Part shown: positions 22,807 to 34,867 of the stretch, one piece after another
How positions within the stretch are numbered: position 1 is the first letter of the stretch
Layout of the letters: each line of letters starts with the position of its first letter
DNA from: Voacanga thouarsii
Lineage: Eukaryota > Streptophyta > Magnoliopsida > Gentianales > Apocynaceae
Reading direction: 5' to 3'
Assembly (NCBI GenBank): GCA_026120185.1
Contig: JANUWF010001109.1
Location: 4,704,001-4,768,000 of the forward strand
Length of the DNA: 64,000 nucleotides
Made by a program: the position numbers and the translations under genes
Notes under the pieces: generated by a model
Database searches by the model: none
The model's input: the letters and a program-made list of their open reading frames with translations, nothing else
What the model was told of the DNA's origin: nothing

Positions 22807-24806
22807 TGTTGGAATATATGCTCTCTTAAACTAGATTTCTGATGTAAATATCAAATATGTTAATAAAAGAATTTATTGTTAAAAATCGTTTGTGAATTTA
22901 TTTTCTTTATTTGTGCACAATTCTCGTTTGGAAAAGACTCATTGTGTTTAAATAAGTGATCCATGTGAATGGTGGTCTTTCACAGTAAGGTATAGATCAT
23001 GGGTTATTTAAACACATAAACATTTATTCTTAACCAATTGATAAGAATGAGAATCTCATCATGTTTAGGTTATTATGTTATGAATTCCAACGGGGAATGG
23101 CTTACCTTTAACCAGTGAGTAGTCCACTCACTTCATAACATAAGCGTATTTCGAATACATAGAATAGGACATGTAGTAGTGGTTTCTTAAAGTACTATAT
23201 GGTGAAACCTAGACTACTACTGCTATAGCGTGGACTAGTACTCTACGACTTGAGTATGAGTTGGTAGTCTGACAAAGTTGGAAGCATGTACTTTGATATG
23301 CTATAGTTAAGGTTCTATCGTAGAGCTAATATACTTACGTGTTGAGTATGTGTGACTAGTTAGTTAAGATAGACTTGTATAAGATAGTTTCTACACTATA
23401 TTGCCCCTTGTGGTTGTCTGAATGATCTAAATATCCAGGGCCCTGGGAAACATGACTTTGATGTTTCCTTTAGGGTAGCTCCCTTGGAAAGCGGAGACAC
23501 TCCAGGAAGTCATGGATCATTGGACTAGAAGCCTAAGGATGGTAGATATCATTTAGAGATGTGTTAGTATACTTCTTTCTCTCTAAATGTAGGGCGATGT
23601 GTAGAGGGGTATTTTAGTTATTTCATCTGTAGATCGGAGACTTTGCTTATGCAGCATTATCCTTAGGGTCAATATTTCCTTATGGTGATATTTTAAAATG
23701 TAAAATACAACTATTTATATAGTATGGGTATTTTGGTCATTTTAGTAGCTAAGGCGATGTGTCTTTTTAGTCATCGGAATAGCCCGTAAGTCCTAATTAT
23801 TTTTGGGTTGAGAAATTGGTCTCAGTTGAGAGGGTTTTATTTTATTTGGGAAGTGTAATTTATTATTAGATTGGAATAAAATAAATTGAGAGAAATTTAT
23901 TATCTGGTTTAATTGGTTAATTAATTATTCAGGGCCTAGGTCCAGTTTAAATAATTAGAAAAATTAACCTGGATTTAAACTAGAGAAAAATAATTAATAC
24001 TTAATTATTTATTGGGTTATGTATTTAATTAAGTCTAAGAAATAAATAATTAAAGTTTAATTATTTTTTGGTTTATTTGGGCTCATTAATTATTTATTGG
24101 GTTATTTATTTAAGCCCAAGGAATAAATAATTAATGTTGATTATTTTGGGCTTTTCGGGTCCAAGAAAAATAATAAATATTATTTTGGCCCAATAGTCTG
24201 GACCATAGGATTTTTTCGGACACAGTTTAGAAGAGTTTAGAGAGAAGCCAAAATTTCTTTTGTTAATAATATTCGGGTGTTTGAAATATTAAATCCCGGG
24301 GATATTATTATTATCAAAATAATTTTTTTGGTTTCATGACTCTTGGCTTTCTGTGTGAAAAATAAAATAAAAAATAAAAATAAAAAAATCTCTCCCTCTC
24401 GAGACTCTTGGTTTTGTGTCTCTTGATTTCACTGGCTTTTGGTTTTGTTTTGTTAACATAAGAAGCCAAGGAAGCCAACTGAGAGATTTGAATCTGTGAC
24501 TTTTCTTCTCACCCATATTCTGTGTTCACCAACAAGGATTAGGGAGAGTCATATTCTAAGAATTGAAGAGCTAAGCATTCACTGGAGGTGAAGTGGAAGG
24601 CTGACAAGCTTGGCATCGGAGGTTTCATCCCACGGGAGGAGGAAGCTGTTTTTTGTGATCTAATCCATTCTCCTACAATCTTCAAGGTTTAAGGCACTGA
24701 GAGGTATGATTTTAAAGCTTCCATGCTACTATTATGCTCTGTTCATGATTTTTCTTTCCATTTTTGTTCTCCCGTGCATGATCTCTGTTTTTTTTCAAAT
24801 ATTACA
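22807..24806 (+). mobile_element. S2: solo LTR, TSD AGATC
   Basis: Starts TGTTGGAATATATGC and ends caaatattaca, 2000 bases. It is flanked by agatc at 22802-22806 and 24807-24811. The first ~1 kb matches S1; the second half (aataaataattaa-rich, then gactcttggttttgtg) matches the reverse of S3 instead. Confidence 0.95.
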
Positions 24807-24811
24807 AGATC

Positions 24812-27626
24812 AATTTAGCTAGGTATAACAAAAGACAACATTCACTAGAGCTCTCGGCTTCTCCCACCACCTGAGAAACACACCATACTTTTTGTTCTTC
24901 CTTCCAATTTTTCCCTTCACAAGCACACTCCACTATTCACCCCATGATTTCAACCACATTTCTCTTCATTCGAATGCTTTTGAAGTTCAAAAACCCCAAG
25001 CTACTCTTAGAATCTTTCTAAAAAACAAAACTAGCTAGAACTCTATTAGTATTCAACACACAAGACTATTTCCATTTCATTTCTTGAAAATCTCGACCTT
25101 AGTCACTCTGTATTCTCCCAAGAACAATCGAAGCACGCACACACATTTCTTTCTCCTTTTTCTTTGTCTTCTCATTTTCTCTCCAAGAATCAAAGCACTT
25201 GCACACATCATTTTCTCTCATTCAACTTTCTTTTCACATACAAGAGGAGTACTGAGCGTTCTCATCTCTTTTCCACGATTGTATCACTCCTTTCACAAGA
25301 GAAGGTAAAACAAGTCTTCTCAATCTCTTTTCTTTTCTTCTTTGAAAATTGAGATTGATATCGTGGCTCTTTTCTCTTTCAATTACATAGAACAAAAAGA
25401 AAAGGATGCTACCAACTTTACCAATACAACATCTTCAATTCTAGAAAAGCAATCAAGGCTACTTTGACATAAGAAAACCAAACTCTTTTGCTCTCGAATT
25501 TGCATGTGTAGATCTTGATTGTGTATCTATGATAAGGGAATAACCTATGAATATCAATTTGTTACTTTGGATTTGATAATATATGATAAAAGAGATTTGT
25601 TGTTGTGATGGCATACATTAAAAATATAGTTGCGTACATGAAGATAATGTCTTGTTGGGTCCTATGATATCTAGTGAAGTAATTGAATGCATTAGATCTT
25701 ATGTGCTATGAAATGCTAGAGTTTTGTTGATATAGATATGAGTATGGGAATGTTGTATTGAGAGATTTATTTATTTGATGTATAAGATGATTTCTCTTAT
25801 GCTCAGACATTGTCTTAACTATTGAAATATTTGTTAAGAATCAAGAATGTGAAGTTGTCTTTATGCTATAAATGATGTAGTCTATTATATGTAAGGCTTT
25901 GATGGCAACTCTTACTATGAGATATATAAGTTGTTTGCAGTGTCACAGAAGCTATATCTATTGTAAATTGACGGGAGAAGCATGATTGAAGGTGCTGACA
26001 TGTATACAGTATGTTTTGGTATGTACATTAATGAGTTAATAGAATAGATTGTGATTGAGTATTTTGTACTCTTTGATAGACGGTGTTGGATACTTTCATC
26101 AAGACACAAACCAATAATTTGAATTGTTGAGTGAATGAGATTAAGTTGGTCCTTCATAAACCTTTTATTAAATGATATTCAATATTGCAAGTCAGCACTA
26201 CTTGGAATGTTTTGTCAAAGGAATCTGTTCTCATTGAATGCAATCATAGATATTCAATTTTCTCATAAACCAAATGGTAATTTGATCAAATAGATTTATA
26301 CAGAATTAAAATATAGAACTTTTTTTATAATATCTATTGAAAAAAAACCTACACTAATCCATGATAGCATACTAAAGCTAACACTTGTTTTATTTACTTG
26401 AGAATATCCCTAAGTAGGGATAGAAAATATTGAGTACTCAATAAGAGTAGGCTATTAGTTTTAATTTTTGACGGTTAAGCAATTCTTTCAGTAGGATACC
26501 ATTTTTGGGGGATAAACACTTTTTAGATAAAGTGCCAATACTTTAGAACTTGAAAGCTTTCATCTTAAATATACCTCATCCCTTAGCTTTGGCCAGTGGC
26601 CAAACTTATCTAAAACAGATTGGCTAGGGGAATTCTAGTGAAGCAACTCAATGGTATAATCAATTAGAAAAAGATAAGTATTAACAAAATAAAATAAAAT
26701 AAAAACCATGGGTGTGTGGAATATATAATTTTATGTATACATTCTTTAAGCATGGTATTTTATATACATTTAGATTCTGCTTCATAAAATTGACATTTGA
26801 ATATTAAAGTTTAAAATTCAATATATCTTATTATTTATGCAATAATAAAATTTTGTCATCAAATGTATTAAATTAATTAAATATTTAACCATAATCGTTA
26901 AGAAACCCACTTAATTAAATAGATATTTAATTAAGTTATCAAATAGCTCTAATCCATCTTATTCTCTTAATATCACTAGATATAGATGCTCTACCTAAGG
27001 TACAAGGAAAACTAACGATGAGGTTTGATAGAGGTGGCTTTTGTTACATGTTTGTTCATCAAAAGAATTCTCGGTTTTTTTTGTTATATTGATTAGTTTC
27101 CTTTTTTTTTATTAATTGTCTTAGATATTATATTGTTATACTAGTAAGCAGCAATAATTTTTCTATACAAAAGTAAAGCATTTTGTATAAGTTCTAAGAT
27201 TTGGTTATGCAAACTAAAAGAAGGCAAACTATCTTATTTGCAGAACAGATGGATTCTACTTGTATCCTCTATTGGATTTTTTTTTTTTTAACTAAAAACC
27301 ATCAAAAGGTTAAAATTTTATTAAAATTGAACAAAAAGGTTACAATTTGATGAAGAATTTAAAAATAATTATATTCATAAACCCCACGCCTTTTATTTTG
27401 TGACTATAATGTGCTTGGACAGTTGTTCTGCTTTACTCTTTTTTTTTGAACAGTTAGAATAAAATTATTTTTATTATGTTTGTTTATATTATCTTAAATT
27501 AAATTAGAATAAATATCTAAAATTTGGTCAGTTCCTTGTAATTGGGCCACATCGATGTACCAACCAATCGTTGGATCTATCCAAGTGCATCAAACCCAAT
27601 CCTGTGCACCTCTTGCTTATCTTTTA
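24812..27626. other. Largely blank stretch
   Basis: 24812-25400 is pyrimidine-rich (ctttctctccaag, ttctttctcctttt) and resembles 13500-14400 and 22700-22800, so it may be the rest of the LTR-like host sequence of C2 and S2. One block near 24975-25020 (gaagttcaaaaacccc) is a diverged duplicate of 22760-22800. From 25400 to 27600 I see no gene or element that I can name; the composition is AT-rich. Confidence 0.4.
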
Positions 27627-27793
27627 GGGGAAATTCTTATATGCACTCGGTGAGCATGCACCGGGTACAGTGAGACGTTGTACTATCTGCAACACTTGTT
27701 GTACACTAAATGTTGTGTATAATTTTATCTATAGGTGATACAATACCTCAATGCACCGGTGCACGTGCACCGGGTGCATATAATAATTTCCCC
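27627..27793. mobile_element. Short MITE-like element with GGGGAAATT termini
   Basis: The left end ggggaaattcttatatgcac matches the reverse complement of the right end, ggggaaattattatatgcac. The arms continue as cggtg..catgcaccgg, about 35 bases in all. The element is 167 bases long with no coding. The flanks tctttta (27620-27626) and tcttcta (27794-27800) look like an imperfect 7-base target duplication. Confidence 0.72.
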
Positions 27794-27891
27794 TCTTCTA
27801 GACTGGTCCAGAGCTTGGCCTTTAGCTACACCATTGGCTTTGCCTGCATAACCATCTAAGCCCTCCAAGCTTCTGCAACTAGCCCTATTAG

Positions 27892-28632
27892 TAGGGCTGT
27901 TAATAGGTTGAGTATATTCTAATTCAAATCAGACCTATTTATAACGAGTTTAGTACATCTATTTTATTACTTGATCCGATTCGAATCCGTTTATCCGTTT
28001 AGTCTATGTAATTAGGTCTAAATATGAAACTATAGTACCCATACCTGATTACCTAATTAATACAATATATTACGTGAAATATAAAATATATTATATTATA
28101 TATAAAATGCATTATGTTGAGGTATTGTTGAAGAAGAATGGGAAAGTTAAAGACAACTTCTTGGATGAATTAAGAATATTCCACATTATGTAATAGCTAT
28201 AAACTTATAGATATTTGGCATTGTTATTGTAAACTGTTATTTAATGTTTAGTTTCTAATTTATATGTGTTGTTTGAGATTGTTATTTATGAATTTAGACA
28301 GTTCTTTTTATTATTGTAAACTTGAAATTTTGAGAATTTGGAACTATAGTTGTTATTGATATTAGGGCTATTATTTAATCAGTGTGAAGAGTTTTTAAGA
28401 TTAAATTAAATGTGAACAAAATTGTTTTAATGTTTTATACAAGAATTTTTTACACAAGTATATTGTTTTACACAGAAAATTTTCCCGACCTAATATCCAC
28501 TTACGCGGGTATGGGTCATTTTATTCCATACCCACTGGGCATTTGATTCGCATCCAAAACCATTTTTTGCTAATCAGGTTCAAATCCGAGGTAAGACGAT
28601 CCAGATTTGGTCTGATCCGTTTACATCCCTAC
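27892..28632. mobile_element. hAT-like non-autonomous element (candidate)
   Basis: The left end tagggctgttaataggttg pairs with the reverse of the right end, tagggatgtaaacggatca. Subterminal words such as gatccg, aatccg and gggtatggg occur in both halves. This is the style of plant hAT MITEs. There is no transposase and no clean 8-base target duplication. Confidence 0.45.
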
Positions 28633-28869
28633 CCATATGTCTTACTTGGGCTCATCCGTTGGTCTCAAACACTAGCATATGATGATCTACCCAATATCCT
28701 CACATGCCTCAGCCCCAATACATCTCATTCAGTTTGCCAAGTTTGATAAAATCTTATTCTGGCATGACAAAGCCAATTTTAATTTTCACAAACAGAGTAT
28801 TGATAATGTCATTCAACCATTCTCCATAGTTACTTTCATGGAGAAGTTCACCTATACACACCTATCCTG

Positions 28870-29603
28870 GGTTATTAAATGCATGTAAGTAATATAGGAT
28901 ATGATGTGGATATTGCCTGATTGCCCTATAGCTATTACTTTTGAAAATTGGCATGTGATTGGTGAATTATAAATTATTTTAATAATGAAGAACCTATAAA
29001 TGATGAGAAAATGGGAGATATATCATAACCTACAACCCATAATCTCTAGAATTACTAGCCATGATCTCACATAACCTCTAGAGTTATTAAGGTAGTCGGG
29101 AAGTGGGCATCAGAAGGTTATGGAGATAGTGGAGGTAGTGAGAGTTACAATAAGTTTGTAACCTTTAACCCTTCATATCTATAACCTGTGCCATATTCAT
29201 AATCCCATCACTTGCCCAGTCTATAAATAGGTGTCTCCTATTCTATTTTTATGTGGAAGAAAATACCCAGAAAAGCTCCATCTCTTTTATGTCTACACTT
29301 GCATATTTTATATAGTGTTCTAGTTTGATCTAGTTCATTAGGTGAAGAGTTGAGTGCTAGCTACTTCACTGTATTCGTTGTATCTTGGGAAACAGACGGC
29401 CATTTCAATGTCGAGCGCACTTACAAGAAGGGCCAAATTTGTTTTAAGGAAATTGTGTTGAACACAAGTCTCGGATTATCTTCTTCTACTCCTTGTTCTG
29501 GTTTTACTCCGTTTTTGTATAGTTTTTTTACTATATTGAATAATTATTCTGTATTACTTCTAGCTGTTTTGCTAACATTCTTAAAATAGATTTGGATGTA
29601 TTC
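28870..29603 (+). repeat. Probable 5' LTR/leader of C1
   Basis: This lies directly upstream of C1 gag and carries a TATA box, but no second LTR is in the window to fix its ends and no tggtatcagagc primer site was seen. The assignment rests on position and promoter-like content. Confidence 0.4.
29222..29229 (+). promoter_or_regulatory. TATA box (TATAAATA) of the C1 leader
   Basis: TATAAATA lies after tgcccagtc and before a leader with tgtggaagaaaatac, about 380 bases upstream of the gag ATG. Confidence 0.55.
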
Positions 29604-30771
29604 AATATGGCAACTGATTATTCGAATGTGCCCACCAACGTTTGTTCCAATGGTTTGGGTTCTATGACTACTTCTTCTTTGCAATTACCTTCAGTGGTCA
29701 AATCTCATATGGTGTCCTCTAACCATAGTGAGAAACCCGAGAAGGTCGATAGTATGAACATCAAGAGATGGTAATAAAAGATGTTATTTTATTTGACTAC
29801 CTTGAATCTTTCGAGATTCTTGAAGGAGGATGCTCTAAAGTTGCCTGAAGAAGAGACATATGTGCAAGCCATCAATGCAGTTTATGCTTGGAAGCACTCT
29901 GATTATCTATGATGAAATTATGTCATGAATGGCTTGAATGACTCTTTGTATAGTGTTTATAGTGCACAAAAAACTTCAAAGGCACTATAAGAATCCCTGG
30001 ACTGTAACTATAAAACAGAAGATGCTAGCGAATTCCTTGATTATATAATGGTGGATTCTAAGACTGTTATTAGTCAAGTGCAAGAAATTCAATTTATTTT
30101 CCATAAGATTCATGTTGAAAGCGTAGTTATAAGTGAAACTTTCCAAGTGACTGCTATTATTGAGCAGTTGCCTTTTGGATGGAAGGATTTCAAGAATTAC
30201 CTTAAAACATAAGCGAAAGGAGATGAACTTAGAGGAGCGCATTGTTAGACTTCGTAGTGAAGAAGAAAGTAGAGACAAATAGCGTAAGCCATCCATTCCT
30301 ATCGCTACTAAGGTAAATATTGTGGAGCATAAGCAAGGGTAAAGCTCAAAAGGAAAAAAAAGGCCAAATCTACAATTGGCGCAAAAGGAGGAATCACGAA
30401 ACATAAGTTTCAAGGAAAATGTTATAATTGTGGCAAAATAAGTCATAAGTCTGTTGATTGTAGACTCCCAAAGAAGAAGAAAAATCATGAGACAAACATG
30501 ATTGATGATATCTCCAAAGATGTTTTAGAGATGAACCTTACTGTTGTTGTTTCAGAAGGGAACTTTATTGGGTCAAATCCAAAAGAGTAGTAGATTGATA
30601 CTGGTGCCACTAGTCATGTTTGCACTAATAAAGAGTTGTTCATTACGTTTGAATCTTCTGAAGGAGAAAAGGTATTTATAGGGAATTCTGTCTCTGCTCC
30701 TATAGAAGGACAAGGAAAGGTGTTATTGAAGATAACCTTTGGCAAGACCTTGATTCTAAATTATGTGTTAT
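29604..30771 (+). pseudogene. C1 gag and start of protease (Copia), cut by A1
   Basis: It reads MATDYSNVPTNV, then EKPEKVDSMNIKRW followed by a stop and QKMLFYLTTLNLSRFL, then TFQVTAIIEQLP: a Copia gag. The zinc knuckle CYNCGKISHKSVDC (30420-30461) is an intact CX2CX4HX4C. The protease site IDTGATSHVC follows KE and two adjacent TAG codons (30588-30593), where relatives have Trp-Trp. Other frameshifts and stops occur, for example at 29772-29774 and near 30210. The frame runs to NYVL at 30771, where A1 begins, and is taken up again at 45261. Confidence 0.9.
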
Positions 30772-33700
30772 TGATAGGGTCTAAATTAGTCATATATTTC
30801 TGATGTGTCCAGACTTGGGTATAAAAATCATACAAAACTAAGCATATTTCCAATCAAGTTTAAATTAAAACGTTAAACCCAAATCACACATATGAGCAAG
30901 CGTACTCATCATTAACTGAGCATAAGGTTAAAATGAGTGTCGATCCTCAAGAAACAAGTAGACATTAATTACCCTTCTTTCATTGTTTAACCGACTCAAC
31001 AAAGTGAAAAATAAATAAAAGGAAAACTAAAAAGAAAATAAAAATATGTATATGTCAAGGATGAAAAAGTATGCAATTCAAACCATTATGTAGACAAACA
31101 TGATCTTAAAGAACTTAATCATTATCATAACCAATTATTCTTTTGGCACTATAAAGGATGAAGGTAGACTCACTTTGATGGTCAATCCATGAAATCACTA
31201 TCTTCTAGATAAATTAGAATTATTTAGTTCGTCTCAACTAATTCATCCAAAAGACGCATTTAACATAATCTTTAATTAAATCCGCTTGGACTCGGTGAAT
31301 TTAAAGTATGAAATTAATCAATGAACCCTTGGTCTCGAAAGACATCAATTAACCTTCAATTACCAATTCTTAAACAATCAACCCCCTTTGGTCTAGCAAG
31401 TCAATTACTAATAGAATATGAAATTAATAAATTGAAACACCCATCAATCCCCTTTGGTCCAACAAGTCAATTGATAGAATCAACTAACTAATCTCGTAAT
31501 AAGCACAAGTAATTGAATACTAAGAATAATAACCAATTAATCAAAAGATCAAATAACTCTAGAAATCATGAATATCTAAAACAATGTCGAATTACAATAA
31601 AACAATTAACATATCATTGTTCAAGAAAAAGGAAACAAAGTAAAAGAAAGAACTCATAGACAAGCCTCCTTCTTCTTCTTTTGAAGACTTTCTTGTACAA
31701 CCCTCCTTGAACTTAAAGAATTCCTCCTTGGACTGAGTGATTTTCTATGATGATCAATGAATTCTCTTATTTTCCCTTTTGTTTTTCATCTATTTATAGG
31801 CTTAAGAGGTGCTTAAACTCGTAGGTACCAAATTCTTGGCCGAGTAGAAGTTGGGAGCTGCTAAAATTCTTCAGATTTTCAAAAACGCGTAGAAAGATCG
31901 CAGCACCACCTCAGGGACAAACCACAGCTGGTGCTGCCTTGGTCCTTCGGAGCCGGTGCCGCCTGTGTTCTGTTTCTCCACTCGTTCGCCGATTTTTCTC
32001 TGAATTGTGCGCATACGTTCCAGAATGCAGCCGGCGCCGGTTCTAGCCTTACAGCCGGCACCGGTTAGGTTCTGTTCTACTTTGTTTATCTAATTTTTCC
32101 ATCGCTTTGAAGTTCGTGCATCCAGTGTACAGCCGGCACTGGTTCCAGCCTTACAGCCGGTGCCGCCTCTACTCTGTTTCGCGACGGTTTTACTTTGTTT
32201 TACCCAAAATCCTGAGATAATGACCAAAATACCTTTCCAAGGGTAAAATCTCAAGTATGAAAGAATATGACTAGTTATTACACAAAATATATTACAAAAG
32301 AGCCTTAAATAACTAAGCAAAGTATAACCAATTTAGCCCCTATCAATTTCCTAATTATTTGAGGCTATTTTGTGACACGTTTTGTTCAATAACTGGTCAT
32401 ATTCTTTTATATTTGAGATTTTACCCTTGGAAAGGTATTTTGTGTATTATTTCAAATTTTAGGGGTAAAATAAGGTAAAAACGTCGCTAAACAGAGGAAA
32501 GGCGGCGCCGACCAGGACAGGAGAACCGGCGTCGGCGACGTGCTATGGCATGCATTTCAAGATGATGAAAAATCGATGAAAATAGAGTTGAACAGAACAC
32601 AGCCGCTACCGGTTGGAAGCTCAGAGCTGGTCCCAGTTGCACTTTGGAAGAAGTGGCGTGAAAATTAAGAAAAATTGGCGAACGGACAGAAGGGACAGAT
32701 CACAACCGGCGTCAGCCCTAGCCAGGGGAGGCAGCACCAGCTGTCCATCGGTGTCGAGGTGGTGCCTCGATTTTTGTGTGCATTTTTGACAATTTTGCAG
32801 AGTTTTAGTATTTTTCTACTTCTAGACCGCAAAAAATCCTAGAGGAACGATCTTAGGTACTTCTATAGCTTATAAATAGAAGGAAAACACAAGGAAAATG
32901 GGAGAATTCATAGATCAAAACATCAAATCACTCAAATTAAAAGAGGAATTCATCAATTCAAGGAGGATTGTGCAAGAGAGTCTTCAAAGGAAGAAGAAAG
33001 AGGCTTGTCTATGAGTGCTTTCTTTTATTTTATTTTTTTTCTTGAACAATGATGTATTAATTATTTTATTGTAATTTGACATTGTTTAGGTATTCATGAT
33101 TGTCAGAGTTACGTTGATCTTTTTGATTAATTGATTATTATTCTTGGTATTTAATTACTTGTGCTAATCATGAGATTAAGTTATTGTTTCTTTCCGTTAA
33201 CTTGCTTGGAAAAGGGGTTGATGGTGGTTTCAATTTATTGATTTCATATTTGTTGTCTATTAACTTGCTTAGAAAATGGATTAATTGTTAAGAACTGGTA
33301 ATTAAAGATTAATTAATGTCTGCCAAGATATGGATTCATTGGTTAATTTCATGTTTTAAATTTGCCAGGATATGAAAATTTAATCAATGATTGTGTTTAA
33401 TGCATCTTTTGGATAAATTAGTTGAGATAGGACATGTTACATTAATTTATCTAGAAGATAGTGATTTCATGATTGGAAAAGAAGTGAATCTATCTTAATC
33501 CTTTATGGTGCCAAGAAAATAATTAGTTATAATAAGGGTTGGGTACTTTGAAATCATGTTTGTCAAAATAATGGTTTAAGTTACATAGTTCTCTATCCTT
33601 GACATGTATATATTCTTTTATTTTATTTTATTTTATTCTTATATTCTTTTTCACGTTATTGGATCGGTTAAACAATGAAAGAAAATGGATTAATGCATAC

Positions 33701-33858
33701 TTATTTTTTGAGGATCGACACTCGTTTTAAACCCTATGCTATGCTTAATGATAAGTACGCTTACTCATATGTGTAATTTGGGGTTAACATTTTAATTTAA
33801 CTTGATTGGGAATATGCTTATATTTATATTATTTTTATATCCAAATCAAAACATATAA
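30772..33858 (+). repeat. A1 5' LTR, split by a reversed solo LTR
   Basis: The first 29 bases (30772-30800, TGATAGGGTCTAAATTAG) are separated from the rest (32351-33858) by the insertion. The pieces add up to about 1537 bases. They contain the GGCGCC-rich block (32490-32770), tataaatag (32871-32879), and a terminal segment with cctatgctatgcttaatga. The last bases are atataa, where other copies have acacatca. Confidence 0.9.
30801..32345 (-). mobile_element. Reversed solo LTR of the A family inside the A1 LTR, TSD ATTTC
   Basis: It begins tgatgtgtcc (the reverse of the LTR end) and ends gcccctatca (the reverse of the LTR start), 1545 bases. The duplication atttc is at 30796-30800 and 32346-32350. 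Its GC-rich block (31905-32180) is fuller than in the host LTR. Confidence 0.95.
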
Positions 33859-33864
33859 AGTTTT

Positions 33865-33882
33865 TGGCACCGCTACTGGGGA
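33865..33882 (+). promoter_or_regulatory. A1 primer-binding site (tRNA-Asp type)
   Basis: tggcaccgctactgggga follows the 5' LTR after a short spacer. It is a lightly mutated form of tggcgccgttgccgggga, the site complementary to the tRNA-Asp 3' end used by Athila elements (family knowledge). Confidence 0.8.
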
Positions 33883-34120
33883 ACAGTATCATAAAACCTT
33901 AGATTTTGTTGATTTAACCTTGTAAATAGATAAATATGTATATATATAAGTATGTACAATTGTTCTTGTTACAAAAAAGTGCCATCTTTTGTATCTTATA
34001 GAGCTTTGTAATCTAATTTATTAACTTTGACTGATGTTTAATTGATTAATTTATTTTTAAATTTTATTTAAATTATGAACTCCATTATCTGACTATCTTC
34101 TATGTTTAGGTTCAGGGGAA

Positions 34121-34510
34121 ATGGCGAACTGGAACCTGAGGTGGCTTAATGAGGGGCAGTACCCCCATTACTCTTCCGAGATCATACTCAAACCACCAGG
34201 ATTGGTAGAGCTAGAAATAGTGATTGGAAAATTTGCTGTCCATGTCACAAACTGCTTCCAAGAAATAGATTCTACATTTGAGAAGTTTAAGGCGATGATC
34301 TGCAACATGGAAAGGCAAATCTGATTTTTTACTAATATGGTGTTGAAGTCTCAAGGACTAACACCAGTGGACAAAGAGAAAATAGCTGCTGCTACATTAT
34401 GGAGTGGAAAGGATCTGCCAGACAGTGCAGACTCCAACCGGCGCCGGTTGGAGGAAGAAAATAGGCGCCGACTGCCCTGTACACCTGAGAACATAGCGTC
34501 CAACATGTAA
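34121..34510 (+). pseudogene. A1 gag remnant
   Basis: It starts MANWNLRWLNEGQYPHYSSE and has TGA at 34322-34324. It goes on in the same frame to GLTPVDKEKIAAATLWSGKD, the counterpart of the AITLRSGK motif near the end of Athila gag, then a GC-rich part reading SNRRRLEEENRRR. Most of gag, including the capsid part, is missing. GGCGCC words at 34437-34450 and 34533-34542 interrupt it. Confidence 0.6.
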
Positions 34511-34867
34511 CCAACATCGGCTGGAGGGTCAAAACCGGCGCCAGTTGCACCTTGCCCGTCTCCCAAAAATCCCACTAAAAATCCTTCTTTCCAACCTTAA
34601 ATTTCATATCCCATCCACATACACAAAGCCAAAAAAGATGCCTAATATGATAAATTCCTTGAGATATTTAAACAGCTGTACATAAACATCCCACTCAGTA
34701 AACCTTTATTCCACATGCCCAAATATGCCAAATTTCTCAAAAGCATGCTCATAAGCAAAAAGTGATTGAAAGAATTGTCCACAGTGGTGCTAAATAAAGA
34801 ATCAGCCATATTACAGGACAAATAGAATTTGCCACACAAAGAGAATGATCCAGGGAGTTTTTCTATT

